Positions 1 through 12,543 of a DNA stretch of 64,000 nt are shown here, in pieces (the first letter of the stretch is position 1; each line of letters starts with the position of its first letter). Below the pieces are notes generated by a model. The model saw only the letters and a list, made by a program, of their open reading frames with translations, was not told the DNA's origin and did no database searches. Origin of the DNA: Batrachochytrium dendrobatidis JAM81 (Eukaryota > Chytridiomycota > Chytridiomycetes > Rhizophydiales); NCBI RefSeq assembly GCF_000203795.2, contig NW_006281099.1, positions 546,690 to 610,689 on the forward strand, read 5' to 3'. The translations under genes and the position numbers were made by a program.

Positions 1-31
1 TGTAGATTTAGTGTTGATTGATGCAAACAAT

Positions 32-1029
32 TTACTCCATTTTTGCATTGCTAAACTACAGGTTCCAAGAATATCAAAAGCGTGGTTGGATAATTTTGAA
101 TTTATAACCAGTGTTAGCCGAGGCAATTAAAAATGGTTCTAGGCAAAACAAAAACCTTACATCCATCTCGGGGTGTTGTTCCTTGAATCTTTTGAGTACA
201 TCTGCTTTTTTCTGATCATCGCTAGAAGGAAGACCCATTGCTTTTTGGCGTTGATCAAACTAGATTTCGTAGTGGTATCAAATATATTAGAGTTTAATGC
301 ATATCGCTCAAGCAACCATGTATTCAATACTCCAAATCATTAGAGGTGGTAGCCTAACCATCATTTTTTCAACCATGGCACGAGTTTCGCCATCCAAGTC
401 TCCAAGTTTTGAATTTTCGGGGACAATCTTTGTGGTGTCGATCGCTGGGTGGTCAGTAATGACATTCTTCCACCATTCTCGATCATTGATTTTTTCCAAG
501 TGGATCATGATCTCGCCATTATCTTTCGAGCGGAGCAGGATGTTAGTATTGGCGTCACAATAGCATAGAAATATTAAAGACAAACAAGCTTACCAAATAG
601 CCAAGTGGAGTCCTCCACCTTGATATTGTTGCAGAGCTCACCCTATATTTCCCAGCATACAAGGATAGTTAGATCTAACGAAATACAATCTGAAGCACAG
701 CTGTCGGGGTTGAATCCACTTACACTGAAGATGGGAGTGGGAGTGGACTTGAAGCCAACACTAAGATGCTTCTGTTTGATTGTAATGGCCATGTCTTTAG
801 CCCTGGTGCCTTTTGGAATGGGAACAGCAATATCTACATCTTGTAGAGTTTGCCTCCACTTGTAAGGCAGAGCTTTAACGATACAAAGGTCAGATTCTGC
901 TATGATGACATGAGAAAACACTCACATACCATCCTGCTCTTCCTTTTCTTTTATGCGAGCGAGCCTGTCCTTTTCCTCACGGTCCTTGTCAGACAAGAGC
1001 GAGTCGTCCTTGGGGTCGTTCATCATCAT
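32..1029 (-). CDS. nudC: NudC nuclear-distribution protein (CS domain), 6 exons
   Basis: NudC is a cytosolic co-chaperone of the dynein/LIS1 pathway that moves nuclei. Exons (minus): 1029-930, 872-724, 642-594, 522-359, 259-161 and 55-32, giving 194 residues, close to the roughly 198 of Aspergillus NudC. The CS (p23-like) domain is seen as [17 protein letters not shown], followed by EDSTWLF and [14 protein letters not shown]; the C-terminus reads QHPEMDFSNAKME, the family ending. The tiny last exon (24 nt) was found by the family motif, and the phase closes on TAA. The start is the first of three tandem ATGs; the second or third could be used instead. It is head-to-head with uL14m, 126 bp away. 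The family assignment is firm; exact splice sites are inferred. Confidence 0.94.
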
Positions 1030-1155
1030 TGCAATCGGCTGGTTGGCTGCAATCTGGCTGCAGCGACAAATCTATCCTTCATCACGTGATGATTAAATTG
1101 AAATAAAAAACAGTTCATTTGCCATCACTTGGATTGCAGCCATCAGATTGCAGTT
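1030..1155. promoter_or_regulatory. Shared divergent promoter interval, NudC / uL14m
   Basis: This 126 bp gap separates the start codons of two divergent genes, so the core promoters of both must lie here or inside the genes. I see no clear TATA box or other recognisable site. The assignment rests on position only. Confidence 0.35.
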
Positions 1156-1615
1156 ATGATCCAAATGAAGACCTTTTTAAAGGTATTGTTCTGTGCTCGT
1201 TGTTTATAAATCCAGTCTGGTTTCTCATTGTATTTTATTTCAGGTCATCGACAACTCTGGTGCTCTCGTTGTTGAGTGCATTAATGTTATGGGTCGACGT
1301 CGCATTGCTTCTGTTGGCGATGAGATCGTTTGCTCAGTGAAAAAAGCCAAACCTATTCTTGCCGACTCATCTACTACTGCTGCCAGCATCGTTCAGAAAC
1401 TTAAAAAGGGTGATGTTGTGCGTGCTCTTGTTGTTCGACAGCGTAAAGAGGTCAGGAGACTGGACGGTAGCTATATCAAGTTTGATGATAATGCTGTAGT
1501 CATGCTCAATAAGCAGGGTCAGCCGCTTGGGAATCGTGTTATGGGTATCATTGCTAGAGAATGTAGGCAGAAACGATGGGCAAAGATTGTTGCCATGGCT
1601 CCAAAAGTTATTTAA
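1156..1615 (+). CDS. Mitochondrial large-subunit ribosomal protein uL14m (L14)
   Basis: This is a component of the mitochondrial 60S-type subunit, the uL14 family (yeast Mrpl38). Exon 1 is 1156-1182 and encodes MIQMKTFLK; exon 2 is 1244-1615; the product has 132 residues. Family signatures visible are VIDNSGA near the N-terminus, the basic [13 protein letters not shown] stretch, [12 protein letters not shown], and the C-terminal [12 protein letters not shown]. The short first exon ends at AAG followed by GTATTG, and the intron ends TTTCAG; joining them restores the expected KVIDNSGA start. The yeast cytosolic paralogue (uL14/Rpl23) is longer at the N-terminus, so the mitochondrial type fits better. 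Its 3' flank carries a MITE end 85 bp after the stop. Confidence 0.92.
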
Positions 1616-1697
1616 CCCTGCTATAATCTGCATATTGCGAGCTCTAATTTTGCCGTGTCGTCATGAGTCTCATTTCAAGCCGAGAAATGAGTCTTTT

Positions 1698-1790
1698 TAC
1701 AGTCGTATTCATGTAAAATGAAACACTTTTCTGTATTTATCTTGAATTGACTCTATTTGTTCCTAAAGCACACAATGGTTCAATCGTATT
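1698..1790 (+). mobile_element. MITE fragment (left end), 3' of uL14m
   Basis: TA followed by CAGTCGTATTCATGTAAAA starts at 1698. It is followed by the same TGTATTTATCTTG-type sequence and AACAATGG-like block found after the left ends at 12616 and 26438. No matching right end is seen before the convergent LRR gene stops at 1847, so this is a left-end remnant in the shared 3' region of two convergent genes. Confidence 0.6.
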
Positions 1791-1846
1791 TGTCTTTATT
1801 ATAAACGCCTACTCAAACTAAAATCATCAATATAACTTTGCTACAA

Positions 1847-4800
1847 CTATTGTATTTCAAAAAACAATCGATCGTCCATAGTTACATCATCCAATGGATA
1901 CGATTGTGGTGTCCATCCTTCAAAATGAGAATTCAACCCTTGTATCATCATACTCTGGTCGTTAGATATATCCAACGTCATTGATTCGCTTTCAAGCTCA
2001 CAATTAGATTGTGCAGACACTGTATTTGGATCATCCACTTTTGCGCGTCCATTATCACTAGGTTTTACACTCTTGGACATAGGCTGTTGGTTGATATCAA
2101 GTTGTTGGTCACGCATAAATTGCTTGAGTGTAACCATTCTCTTTCGAGCTTGGATCTGATCTTGACGGGTTATACTAATCAAATCAAGTATCTCGATGGT
2201 TTTTCCTATAGCACTGATGACTGCACTCCTATAGCATACCTCACGAACAGCCTGAGCAGTGCATTCCCGAGTTTCGTCTTTGCTTTTCTGATCCTGACTT
2301 ACATTACGTAGCTCACAGTCAGTATAAAACTGCTCAGTAATTGGGTTTCCTCTAATATTATAATTCAAAAAAACAAACATAAATATATCAAGCCAAATCA
2401 AAATTCATGCAAAATGAATTTGCAATCCTTTATATATAGACAAGTACAAATAGAGCTAATAAAGAATCACCCACCTTAGATCAAGTGTACGCAGATGGGA
2501 TAGTTTACGCAACGTACTCAACACTCCACTGATCTCGGCAATTTTGTTATTAGACATGTCCAGTATTTGTAAATTGTAAAGGGCTGCCAAAGAGCTTATA
2601 TCACTAATTTGATTGCCGCAAAGACACAAACGCCATAGTGTGCCTGCAAGTCGTGTAAAAGGTGGAATGGATTGAATTCCTGCATTACGACACTCCACCG
2701 CTTCCATAAACGGTCCAGTCAATGCATCCATTCGATCAAGAGTGTTTCCTAATCAACAATCAAAATTTTCAAATCAATTAGATACATAAATGAGCAAGTG
2801 ATTCATTCAATTCCATTAAGGCTTGGTGTGACAAAATGCGTTTACCTGATATACGCAGTTCTTTTAATGTATCATACCCAGTTAAAAACAATATCCTGAT
2901 AAATGTAAAAATATGCCAGTGTTAGTCCAGCAAACATATCAATCCAAACATTGTACAATGAAACTCGAGAGGATTGCTACTCACAAATCATCCGTTCGCT
3001 GATCTTCTATGGAAAGAATCTCCAATGAACACATCCCTTCAGGCTCGTCAATTTCAGGAATGCAGTTTCCATCAAGCTTCAATTGTATAAGCCCCGGGAA
3101 AGATGATCCTCCAAATGACACAAGACGGTTGTATGATACATTCATGCATCGCAATCTATGGAGTGGACGAGAAACTGAAAAGCTACGCAGATAGTTGCAT
3201 TCTTTTATATAACAATCGGTTAGATTAAAACGTTGATTTAGATTGGCGTTACATTAGAGTGTTTAAAAGTATGACAAATTAAAGTTTACCTAAATTCAAA
3301 TCTTGCAGATTCAAGAGTCTATGAAGATATTTTACCCGTTTTAAATTATTATACGATACATCTAGATAATGCAAGCGTTCACTAAAAATAAAATTATAGT
3401 GTTAGAATGTTGAGATCGCAAGTTGCTTTAAAAAACTCATGAAAACATGCATCACCGTACAGAGTCGAAAACTGAAAATTAAGCGATTCAATTTGATTAT
3501 GACCCATCCTAAGATTTGATAGTGATGAAAGAAGTAGTAATGGCCCAATGTTGATAATCTTGTTAAAAGATACATCCAATTCGACCAAAGTCCGAAGACA
3601 AGCAACAGCTAAAAACCATATTCATTACAGAAAGATCAAACGTTGGTTACTAACATATGATTGGTATGCTTTGGTCGCGTACAACAGTATGATCAAACGC
3701 TTTAAAACATAACACGTGGTAATACCTGAAATATCAAAAATATCATTTCTGGAAATATCAAGAACTCTCAAAGCAGACAAGTGAGAAAAGCTAGTTATAT
3801 TGAATAATCTATAGATTAACTCATATTAGTTAGTAAACTAGGTATTTCTGAAAAATATATCAATTGTGATCCATATAGTTTATAGCTGCTTACAGATTAT
3901 TAGATATGTGGAGAATCTCTGTACTAGTCGACAGATCTGACAAAAAAGTAATTTGATTATTATCTCTACAAATACGCAAAACAGTTTAATTTAGTAAAGT
4001 TTAGCACATTTGAATAAAAGCAACAACATACAACCAAAAACGTGGCAGCTTTAATTTACTCACAAAGTTAATCGCTTTGGACCTGCCATGATTTCAGGAA
4101 TATTTTTGACAGAATGAATCTCGCAACCGCTTAGATTAACATGGTTTGTGTTTGGAGAAACATATGCAACGCGGCCTCGTATATTTTTTTGTGATTTGTG
4201 TGTGGGAGTAATGGCGCTACTGGCTGCTGGAGAAAAGTCGGATAGAGTGGTATAAGTGGTTGACACAGACGCTCTGAGATTCAAGGATTGTTGACTGCTT
4301 GCAGGATTAAACGAATACAATGATTGCGGTGAATCTTGTGCACAACAATGATCAAAAGACTTTTTATACGCACAAATACCATCATGTGGTTTGACTTGAT
4401 GTTGAGATACATCACTCTGTAATGCATGCACTTGAGTTGGAGTTGAGTTTGTAGAGTCAGGTTTGTTTCCAAAAAAAGTTGAATCACACTTTGCTGGTAC
4501 ATGCTTTACGTTTGACGGTTGAATGGATTCCTTACTCTCGGCCTTTTTTGGAAATGACTGAGCATTGGATCTACAAAAATCGGTATTCACATGCAATGTG
4601 GGTACAGTTGGAGATTGTAAAGCAGATTGCTTAATTGATGCTGGTATACTTTCTTGGTGTAGTTTAGAAGGCAAAGGTGGCAGAAAGTTTATATGCTTTG
4701 GAGTCACACGATTCGAGGTGCTTGGAGTTTGATCATAACCAAGTGACTGTCTGTCATGCTGAAGGGGCGGCTTAAGATTGGGTTTAGCATGTTGTTGATG

Positions 4801-5829
4801 CGAATTTGGACGAGATTGTGGTGCCATTAATGGCTGGTTAGGGAACGATTGAACGTAGTCTAGATTTGAGCCACGACCATTTTGATTTGTCTTTTCCGAG
4901 CTTAGTTTCTGAAGCACATCTGGACTCTGAGCGATGGGATGGATTTGATTAGACACGGCGAGACTGGAATGAAAGTCATCACGATCAATCTCACTTTGAT
5001 CAACACCTGAATCGGTGGCATCCACAACGATACTCTGACCATTATCCATATCAGACAATTCATCCAAAAAATCGATATCTTCAGGATATATTTGATGAGA
5101 GGTAGCAGGTTGAAGCAGGTCAGTATCAGCAGGCATAGATAGATCGGTAGCATGGTTACTAGAAAGTGACTGTTCAGCGGCAATAGCAGCAAGTGTTGGG
5201 CTAGTGAACAAAGTTGAAGCAGCAGGCCACATAAACGTATCTCTTTCAGAAGGGATTTGTCTATGAACACTGCCGCTACTAGCTGTGCTAATGGTATTGG
5301 TATTACTATTATTTTTCCGAGTAGAAATGGTCGGACATTCAGCTTTGTCATTATCCGATGAATGCAACTCGGACATGAGGGCAGACAGCCTGCGTTTAGT
5401 CCAGGTGTCATGTTGCTCTCCAAACAGCTTGTTAGTGAATGGGTCAGAATTATTGCTATCGGCAGAGGAAGTTCCATGAGCAGTTGCATGAAGCGGGTTG
5501 GTGGATTCAGTGTTCTGAGGACGCCTATCCTGAAACAGACGCTCAAGTGACGACGGACCAAAAAGTTCACTCAGATGAGCAGTATCCTGCGGCCACTTTC
5601 TGCTAGTAGTTGCACTAGGTCCAGTAATGGATCCAACAGTGGATTTGCTGACAAGTCCAGATTTGGTAGTGCCATTGGGATCATCCCGAACAACAACAGT
5701 TCCCAAGTACGATGAGGCTGAATCAGCTAAAGCATTTTCCGTAGATATAGGTTCACTGGAAGTAGCATTATCCCATTGTTCATCCAGACCCACCCACAGA
5801 CTGCTATTGGTATTTATGGATGATAACAT
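1847..5829 (-). CDS. Large LRR protein, Cdc11/Nud1-like (SIN/MEN scaffold candidate), 9 exons
   Basis: Exons (minus): 5829-4064, 3965-3894, 3808-3726, 3608-3461, 3381-3290, 3174-2985, 2895-2846, 2748-2475 and 2351-1847; phases agree throughout, giving 1,059 residues. The N-terminal ~570 residues are low-complexity and rich in Ser, Thr, Asn, Gln and Pro. The C-terminal half holds about ten leucine-rich repeats (for example LVELDVSFNKI, LHYLDVSYNNL, LQILDMSNNKIAEI), then a cap reading RGNPITEQFY and a helical tail with YRSAVISAIGKTIEILD. This order (long disordered N-terminus, C-terminal LRRs, GNP cap) is that of S. pombe Cdc11 and yeast Nud1, spindle-pole scaffolds for septation/mitotic-exit signalling, and distantly of animal centriolin. 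The exact orthology is inference. It is head-to-head with SPAG17 and convergent with uL14m. Confidence 0.8.
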
Positions 5830-5834
5830 CAATA

Positions 5835-8800
5835 ATGGCTGAAGTTCAGACGCGAAACTTGAATTTCAACACTTTGTCTTGGACTCTTGCAACTGTAGAT
5901 ATCATGAAGAGAAACGATAAAGTATCCTCTGCTGCTGCTGCTTCTTCTTTTGCTGGAACGTCGCTTTTGAGTTTGCCTTTAAACGATGTAAATAAAAATC
6001 TTTGTTATTGCTATCAAATTTGTCTATTTTTACTCATTCTAGATATTCGAATTGTAGGATACTTGGGATGCTTTTGTTTTCATCATTTATCAGGACCAAC
6101 CTTTGAGTATGGAATTTAGCTCTACTAAGCTACATCAACTGTATGTTATTTTCTCTCATTTGTATTTCCAAACTTATTGGCAAGTCTAATTACTATATAT
6201 TTCCCAACATTGAATTCAAGATTTGAATATATGCTGACCAATATTGAACTCATTTTAATATTTTCAAACCTTCAAGATGTGATTGGATATCAAGTGGATA
6301 CAGACAAAGATTTAATGTGCTTCAAAAAAGCGACTTGCTTGCTTGGGTATTAGTATTTGGGTCATATATTTTTCACTTTGAACAAACTGCAGTCAGAATA
6401 GCTCAACTATTCAACTGCTGTGTTGATAATAACATCAATTTCAGTTTCATATTCTAGTAACCATTTTAATGGTTATATTATCACTCAAATCTGATTATTA
6501 ACAATTATCAACTGATATGCTCAAATTATTCAGGCACTTGAAAATGCAAAAGTATTTGAGCCTTGTAAAGAAATCAAGTCACTGACAGATAGCGGTGTTT
6601 CAGAATCAGAGCTTCCGGATGCAAGTCTCGCTCGTTTAGTCAAGCTTTGGATGATTATATCAAAGCAAGAAGGCATAGAAGCTAAAAACGCGATCAAGGC
6701 TCAAAAGGATGCTGCAGATTCTTTGGGACTTTTGGGAGAGTCGATGGATCCGACAAAAATTAGACAGACTAAGCTTGAAAAGGATAAAGACAAGGAGCGT
6801 GCCAAGTCGCCCAGTTTAAAAAAACTCGGCAATGTCCCCAGTTCCACACCTGCTGCAGCAGTTGTATCTCCTGGAAAAGGTAATAGTTTTTTTATCGCCA
6901 ACTGATTGAATCCCTATTTCTGATTGTATTTCAACTTGAATCAATATTCCTGATTGAAAGCTAAATCAAAGTGACTGTCAATCAATAAACATGATCTCAA
7001 GGTGGAAATTTTGCCGCTCCAGGAACCGCTTTGGGAAAACTAACCGAGTCTGCTCATCCAGATACATCATCAACAGCTATGGACTTACTACGAAGAAAAA
7101 ACAAACTGCGAGATCGTACTGGAAAGGGTGATGCGAAACCCATCGCGATTGGTGACGAACCTCAAGATGGTCCAGATGTGTACTACCTTCTCAAAGATTT
7201 TGAAAGCACTGGATTTCTCAAATCACTTGTTGAAGACAACGATGTTCCAGTATCAGCTGTATTTCATATTGAAGATTCTATGGTGTCAGGTAGCAATGCT
7301 ACGGGGCCAGGAAAGCGATTGCCTTTCTCCACAGAAACTACAGCAATCCCAGCAGCTATTAATGCAAATTGGCTCAATTTGAAAAGTATGGCAGCATCAG
7401 CACCTGAATCATCCGTGTGGAAACACACTGTATGGTGTCCTATCCAACCCGTCGAGATCAAGGATTATAAAGACATGTTTGATCTTTTTGCCAGGAAAAT
7501 ATATGCAGTGCTTGAAAAACGCCATGTATATCAGAGCTACTACAACAATGACATCAATATCAATATCCCTGATATCAATCCAATTACCACTGTCAAAAAC
7601 GATCTAAGATACTATGAACATCTTGCAAAAACAGCTGATATGTATGGTTCAGTAAATGAGAGTCTTATACTGGCACTTTTGCTTGAGCATCTGACTAAAT
7701 CATTTTCCGACACAGTGCTAGTTGATGATGAGAGTGCTACCAACTCGGAAAATTCAGTTTCGCGTGAAAACAATACCAATATCGAAATGAGTATTCTGTC
7801 GCTCTATTTTGAACAGGCCGTACGCAGACTTGCCATCAGCACGAGAGATCCACCAGATTTAGAAGGTGCTGATAATATTGTATCTGGAAACCTACATCCA
7901 TCTATCAAAATAGCCCATTCGAGCAACAAAAACATGATCAGTATACTCTTAATGCAAGCACTTGAATCTCAAAGTATTAATCCGACTGAGCTGATTCATT
8001 CAATTACAGACGCATTCCCAAGTAACCGTTTTGTTCATTTTTTAAAATGTGTTCCGGAATTCGAATCGATTGATTCAAGCTGGATTATCCGTGAAAAAAT
8101 GCTTCAAAAAACTGAATTTTCTCGTGTATGTTCAACAAAACTTGTCGAATCGACTCTTGACCACTTGCTGCTTCAATTGGAATTTGAAAAAATGCTGCAT
8201 GAAAATACAATCGACTTGGAAAATGCTATATCTACACAAGCATGGTGTTGGACCGAGTCACTCGATCCAAGCACATTGACCCAGGTGCTTCAAAATGCAA
8301 TGATATATAGACCAAAAGCTATATTAAAGTTTAATAAGGGTGCCGGAGTCTTGTTTTTAGCGCTTTTTAGTCCTGGTCCATTGGGGACTTCGCGATATGA
8401 AAAAACCGAAACAATACAAGTGCGAACTAAAGTTGGATTTTCGTTATTTTATGATTTAGCCACTGGCTCAGCCAAGCCCCCTCTACAACCTTTGTTACAG
8501 TCTGCGCAATCGACTCCACCAAAGTCAGACACGCCGATGTCTTTGGTTACTGGAAACGTTATTTCAGGCACCACTTTAAACCCGGCCGAAGGTTTAAACA
8601 CTACTTCTGCAACTTCAATTGACTTTATTCCAGGTGTAGATTCGGATTCTCGTGCTGGTGCCTCATATGTGTACTCTGGAATAGATCAAATTATTCAAAT
8701 TAGCGAGAATACTCAATATATGTATCCACTTGATGATATAATTGTTCGATTGTGTAGTTTGTCATCACGTATTGCTGGAAAACGTAAGATATTCAAGCTT

Positions 8801-11800
8801 TATATTTTATGCTGCATTTAATACTGCTTGACCAGTATATTGAAAATAATTTTCATTTGTTACAATTTTTAATGTTCATATACTCTAACTATCCGTCATT
8901 TTGAAAACAACCAATTATGGTGAAATTTAGACACATACACCACTATATCGTGCGAGGATGCAGTATTTTCGTTTTCTGGAAATACAGCCAGTAAGACTGG
9001 CGCATATTTTACAGCATCGTTCTCAGATGGAGTCGTATTTTCATGTACCAAGAACCAATTTGGATTTCATGCTCAAGTATCAACCCAAATAGGGCATGTT
9101 GTAAAGTATCTTGACAATGGCTGCTTGGCTATTCATAAAGGAAACACAGTATTACATCGATCAACAAAGCCCACAACGGAAACTAGAAGGGTTGTGATTC
9201 CAATGGGCACGGTTATCAGATACTTTGATGATGAATCATCGCAGGTACTATTTGCGGATGGATCAATAATAACCGAGTCTCGTAAGCATGAAATTACAAA
9301 AGTTAGTCGCGAGGGAGTTAAAACCGAGCATTTCAAAGGAGTATCCGTTACTGCAGCACCTGGAGCTTCATCAAAAACAGATGAAGATGTTCCCATCAAA
9401 CAATATAAAGTTTCTCAAGAGCGCAACATTTCAACCAATTGTGTGGTGTTTACAAGAGAAGATTTGGTAACAATTTCATATCAGGATCATGGACCTATTG
9501 TAACAAATCACGCTGACGGTACAGTGTTTACTTCTGTTCCGCAAGTGAGCACTGTGATTGAAGCACCTGAATGTCCTACAATTCTGCTGGAAAATGGAAA
9601 GGATGTGACTACGTTTTCACCATGCTTTTCAATTGAACGGCGCTTCAATGAATATAAAGAACATACCAGCAAAGTTTCAGAAAAAGTCAAATCCGCTATT
9701 CTAAATGAGCATTCAGTATTTTATATCAAAAAAGTAAGCTTATTTTGCCAAAAATTGCAGAATCTATGTCTAAACTGTAACTATAAATTAATGAATGATA
9801 TTTATTTAGAATGATATGCGAATTAAGCTCGAGTCAACGGGAAAAGTCCAGATTCAGCTATTTTCAGCCAAGGATAATCAGCAGCCATCTAATAATATGA
9901 ATATTGACTGGCATAAAGGAATATTTGAGTATGCAGATACAGACGGTCAAATCTATAAAATCAATGAAATGGGAAAAGCCGAGGTAATACATCAAGTTTT
10001 TTTATCAATAGCTTAAAGTATAATTGTCTTGATGATTAATATACCAAATAGGTTCAAGAAAGTAATGTTCCTAAACAAGCCAGTACTTTTTCATTTGGGG
10101 GTAAACTTGTTCAAGAAAGTCTTGAAAAAGCGGATCCGACTGCAATACTTTTTGGAAATCAGCCAAAACTATTTGTCATTCACCATGATGGATCAGGAAA
10201 ACAGCTTCTTACAGACATAGATATGAAATACTATTTTAGTAATCACTCGAATACTTTTTTGCAAACCAATGAAGAGGTGACAGAAGATGTAGCATCAGTT
10301 GCTGTTACATTTATTTCAAAATATGTACCAGCTTTTGGTACTAATTCAATAATGACGTATCGTCAGGTAAAAGTAGATGCTTGTTGATTGGTACAAGCCA
10401 TGTTTCATCAATGATTTTATACTGACTGCATAATTTCGTATATTGATACAGACATGTCGACATCAACAACTAGATCCAGTGACTCGTAATAAAGTGGAAA
10501 CAGAGTTTAGAGAATTTGAGGCTCGTCGAGCAAGCCGTGGCGAGGTAACTGTTTTATTCAACGAGACAGAGGGTGTTGCTGAGTCGACAGGATCGCTTCA
10601 ATCTGATTGTATAACAGTTGGACAAAATAAGTTGGCCACTGAAGAAGCCATCATTCGTAAATATGGGTTGCTCGAGGAACACGCTTTAAGAAATGGTCAC
10701 TCAACGGTAAATATATTGAGGTTCAAAGATCTGCTGAATAGTAAAGAGATTGTCAAATTGATTTTTTGTCTTGAACTTTTACAAGTTAAGCTGGATCTAT
10801 TTCAGCTGAAGGTTGTGGACTAATTTTAATTTATATTCTACTTTTATAACTGTATTGAATGCACACACATCAATTAGGACCAAATTCAACCCAAGCAGGT
10901 ATATGTCAATTGATTGTACTCTTACAGTTTTAATTTGTTAATTAAATCATAATTAATATATGAAAGGAGATGGATACATCCAAATACTGGAGAAAACCGC
11001 GTATATTACGTTTGAGAAACTCGCTTAAAGATCAGAAGGAGCAAACTTCCCATAAATCAACCCGCTCACCAGTACGAATCGAGAGTGTGAATACCAAATA
11101 TTTTGAAACTCCCGAAGGCAAAGCATTTTTGCATCATCAACAGGCAAGTGTAAACATTTTAGATTGTGGCTTGGAAAATAAAGTTGCTGGTATCCCATTG
11201 GTGCCGATTATGTTTTATTCGAGTGCTAATTAAATGAAACAGTTGAATGATTGCTGTCCGGCTCAGAAAAACATAGGTTCCAATGGTATTCATTTTCCAC
11301 AGTCTGTAAGTATTGGCACTTATGCACTCTAAATATTTCTGAATTGTATTTGATTGTCTAAATTTGACACTAATTAGTCTACACTTTAAATTTCAGAGTC
11401 AATCTATAGAATTAGAAAACCCCAAGGCAAATGAGCAGCAGCATCGACCAGCACCAGCTGCTGAAAGAATTCGACATATCCCTATTAAACAAACCAGGCC
11501 AATAAAATTGGCTTGTCTTGTTCCATCCATCAAAAAAACTGCAAATATCACAACCTTGGCCAAAAAAACAACACCTTCATTGGAATGCACTCCGCTTTCA
11601 ATTGATACGCCTTTGACTTCCTCACCCAACAAGGGCCGCAAACTTGCCCTTCCTGTGTCGATTCGTCGATCGCAACCAGGAGCTGAACCAAACGTCAAAT
11701 ATCTCAAACAAGAACTCGAAGCCAGACGACAAATTCAGACTTCATCGACATCTCTACTCGCTAAAACCAACTCAAACTACGGTCTTGGTGGGTTTGCTAT

Positions 11801-12238
11801 TCATCCCTCCAAATGCAAATTCAATATAGTCTCTTCAGCAGAGAATGCCGAAATGGCTTTGACTATGACGAATATTGGCATTGATTCGACACGGTTTTTT
11901 GTCAGACAGCCCAAATGTAAAGGAATCAAGGCTGATTTCAAACCTGGACCAGTTGCTCCGGGTATGGCCACACATATCTTTGTGCGAGTTCAAAGTGATT
12001 TAGTTGCAACAGGTGCGTTGGCTAACAGTAAGCCGGACAGTATGAGTATCAAGATTACAGATGAGCTGCAGATTGTTTCCGAAAGCGAGATTTTACATAT
12101 TCCAATTACTGTTGGTAAGTGTCTATACATTGAGTCTGTGATTATTTTGCAAATATTCAACACAATTATTAAATGTTGCCATGATATTTAGTGATAAATT
12201 TGACACAAAAGGATTCAATGGATGAACTTGCAGAATAA
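5835..12238 (+). CDS. SPAG17: SPAG17/PF6 central-pair apparatus protein, about 14 exons
   Basis: SPAG17 (Chlamydomonas PF6) builds the C1a projection of the axonemal central pair and is needed for flagellar beating. Exons: 5835-5987, 6058-6140, 6277-6346 (acceptor uncertain), 6534-6879, 7002-8783, 8931-9733, 9810-9983, 10052-10366, 10452-10706, 10878-10898 (21 nt), 10967-11143, 11243-11305, 11397-12114 and 12192-12238; about 1,668 residues, shorter than animal homologues (over 2,200). Signatures: the KLEKDKDKERAKSPS-like lysine tract, GTVIRYFDDESSQVLFADGS, VTISYQDHGPIVTNHADG, and a C-terminal ASH/HYDIN-like domain with KPGPVAPGMATHIFV. The intron after 11143 starts GCAAGT, a GC donor. An in-frame ATG also lies at 5820. 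Its presence argues for a motile flagellum in the life cycle. Confidence 0.94.
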
Positions 12239-12543
12239 TAATCCAGGATTTATACATGGAAAATATCGCTGGGATTTGACCAAATATATTTGGTAATAAA
12301 TCTTTTAGTATTCAAACCATTATTTTTGTAAGAGATTTGGGAGAAATATGCCAAGACAAAGAAAGCAGTGTTTGGCTAAAACAATCAGTTTAATACCAAT
12401 TACCAATGCTGCAGTTTAGTCTCGCATAACTGACACAACTAACAGTACATTTCTAAGACTGAGAGCCATTTTCTATTCTTGCCATCATTCATTAGTAACA
12501 GCAGCTCTTTATTGCCTATCACTTTGAGATTGAATTGCCATCA
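12239..12543 (+). promoter_or_regulatory. Intergenic interval upstream of TEL1
   Basis: This is a 305 bp non-coding gap between the SPAG17 stop and the proposed TEL1 start. It must hold the SPAG17 3' end and the TEL1 promoter. I see no recognisable motif and no repeat-family end in it. Confidence 0.35.
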
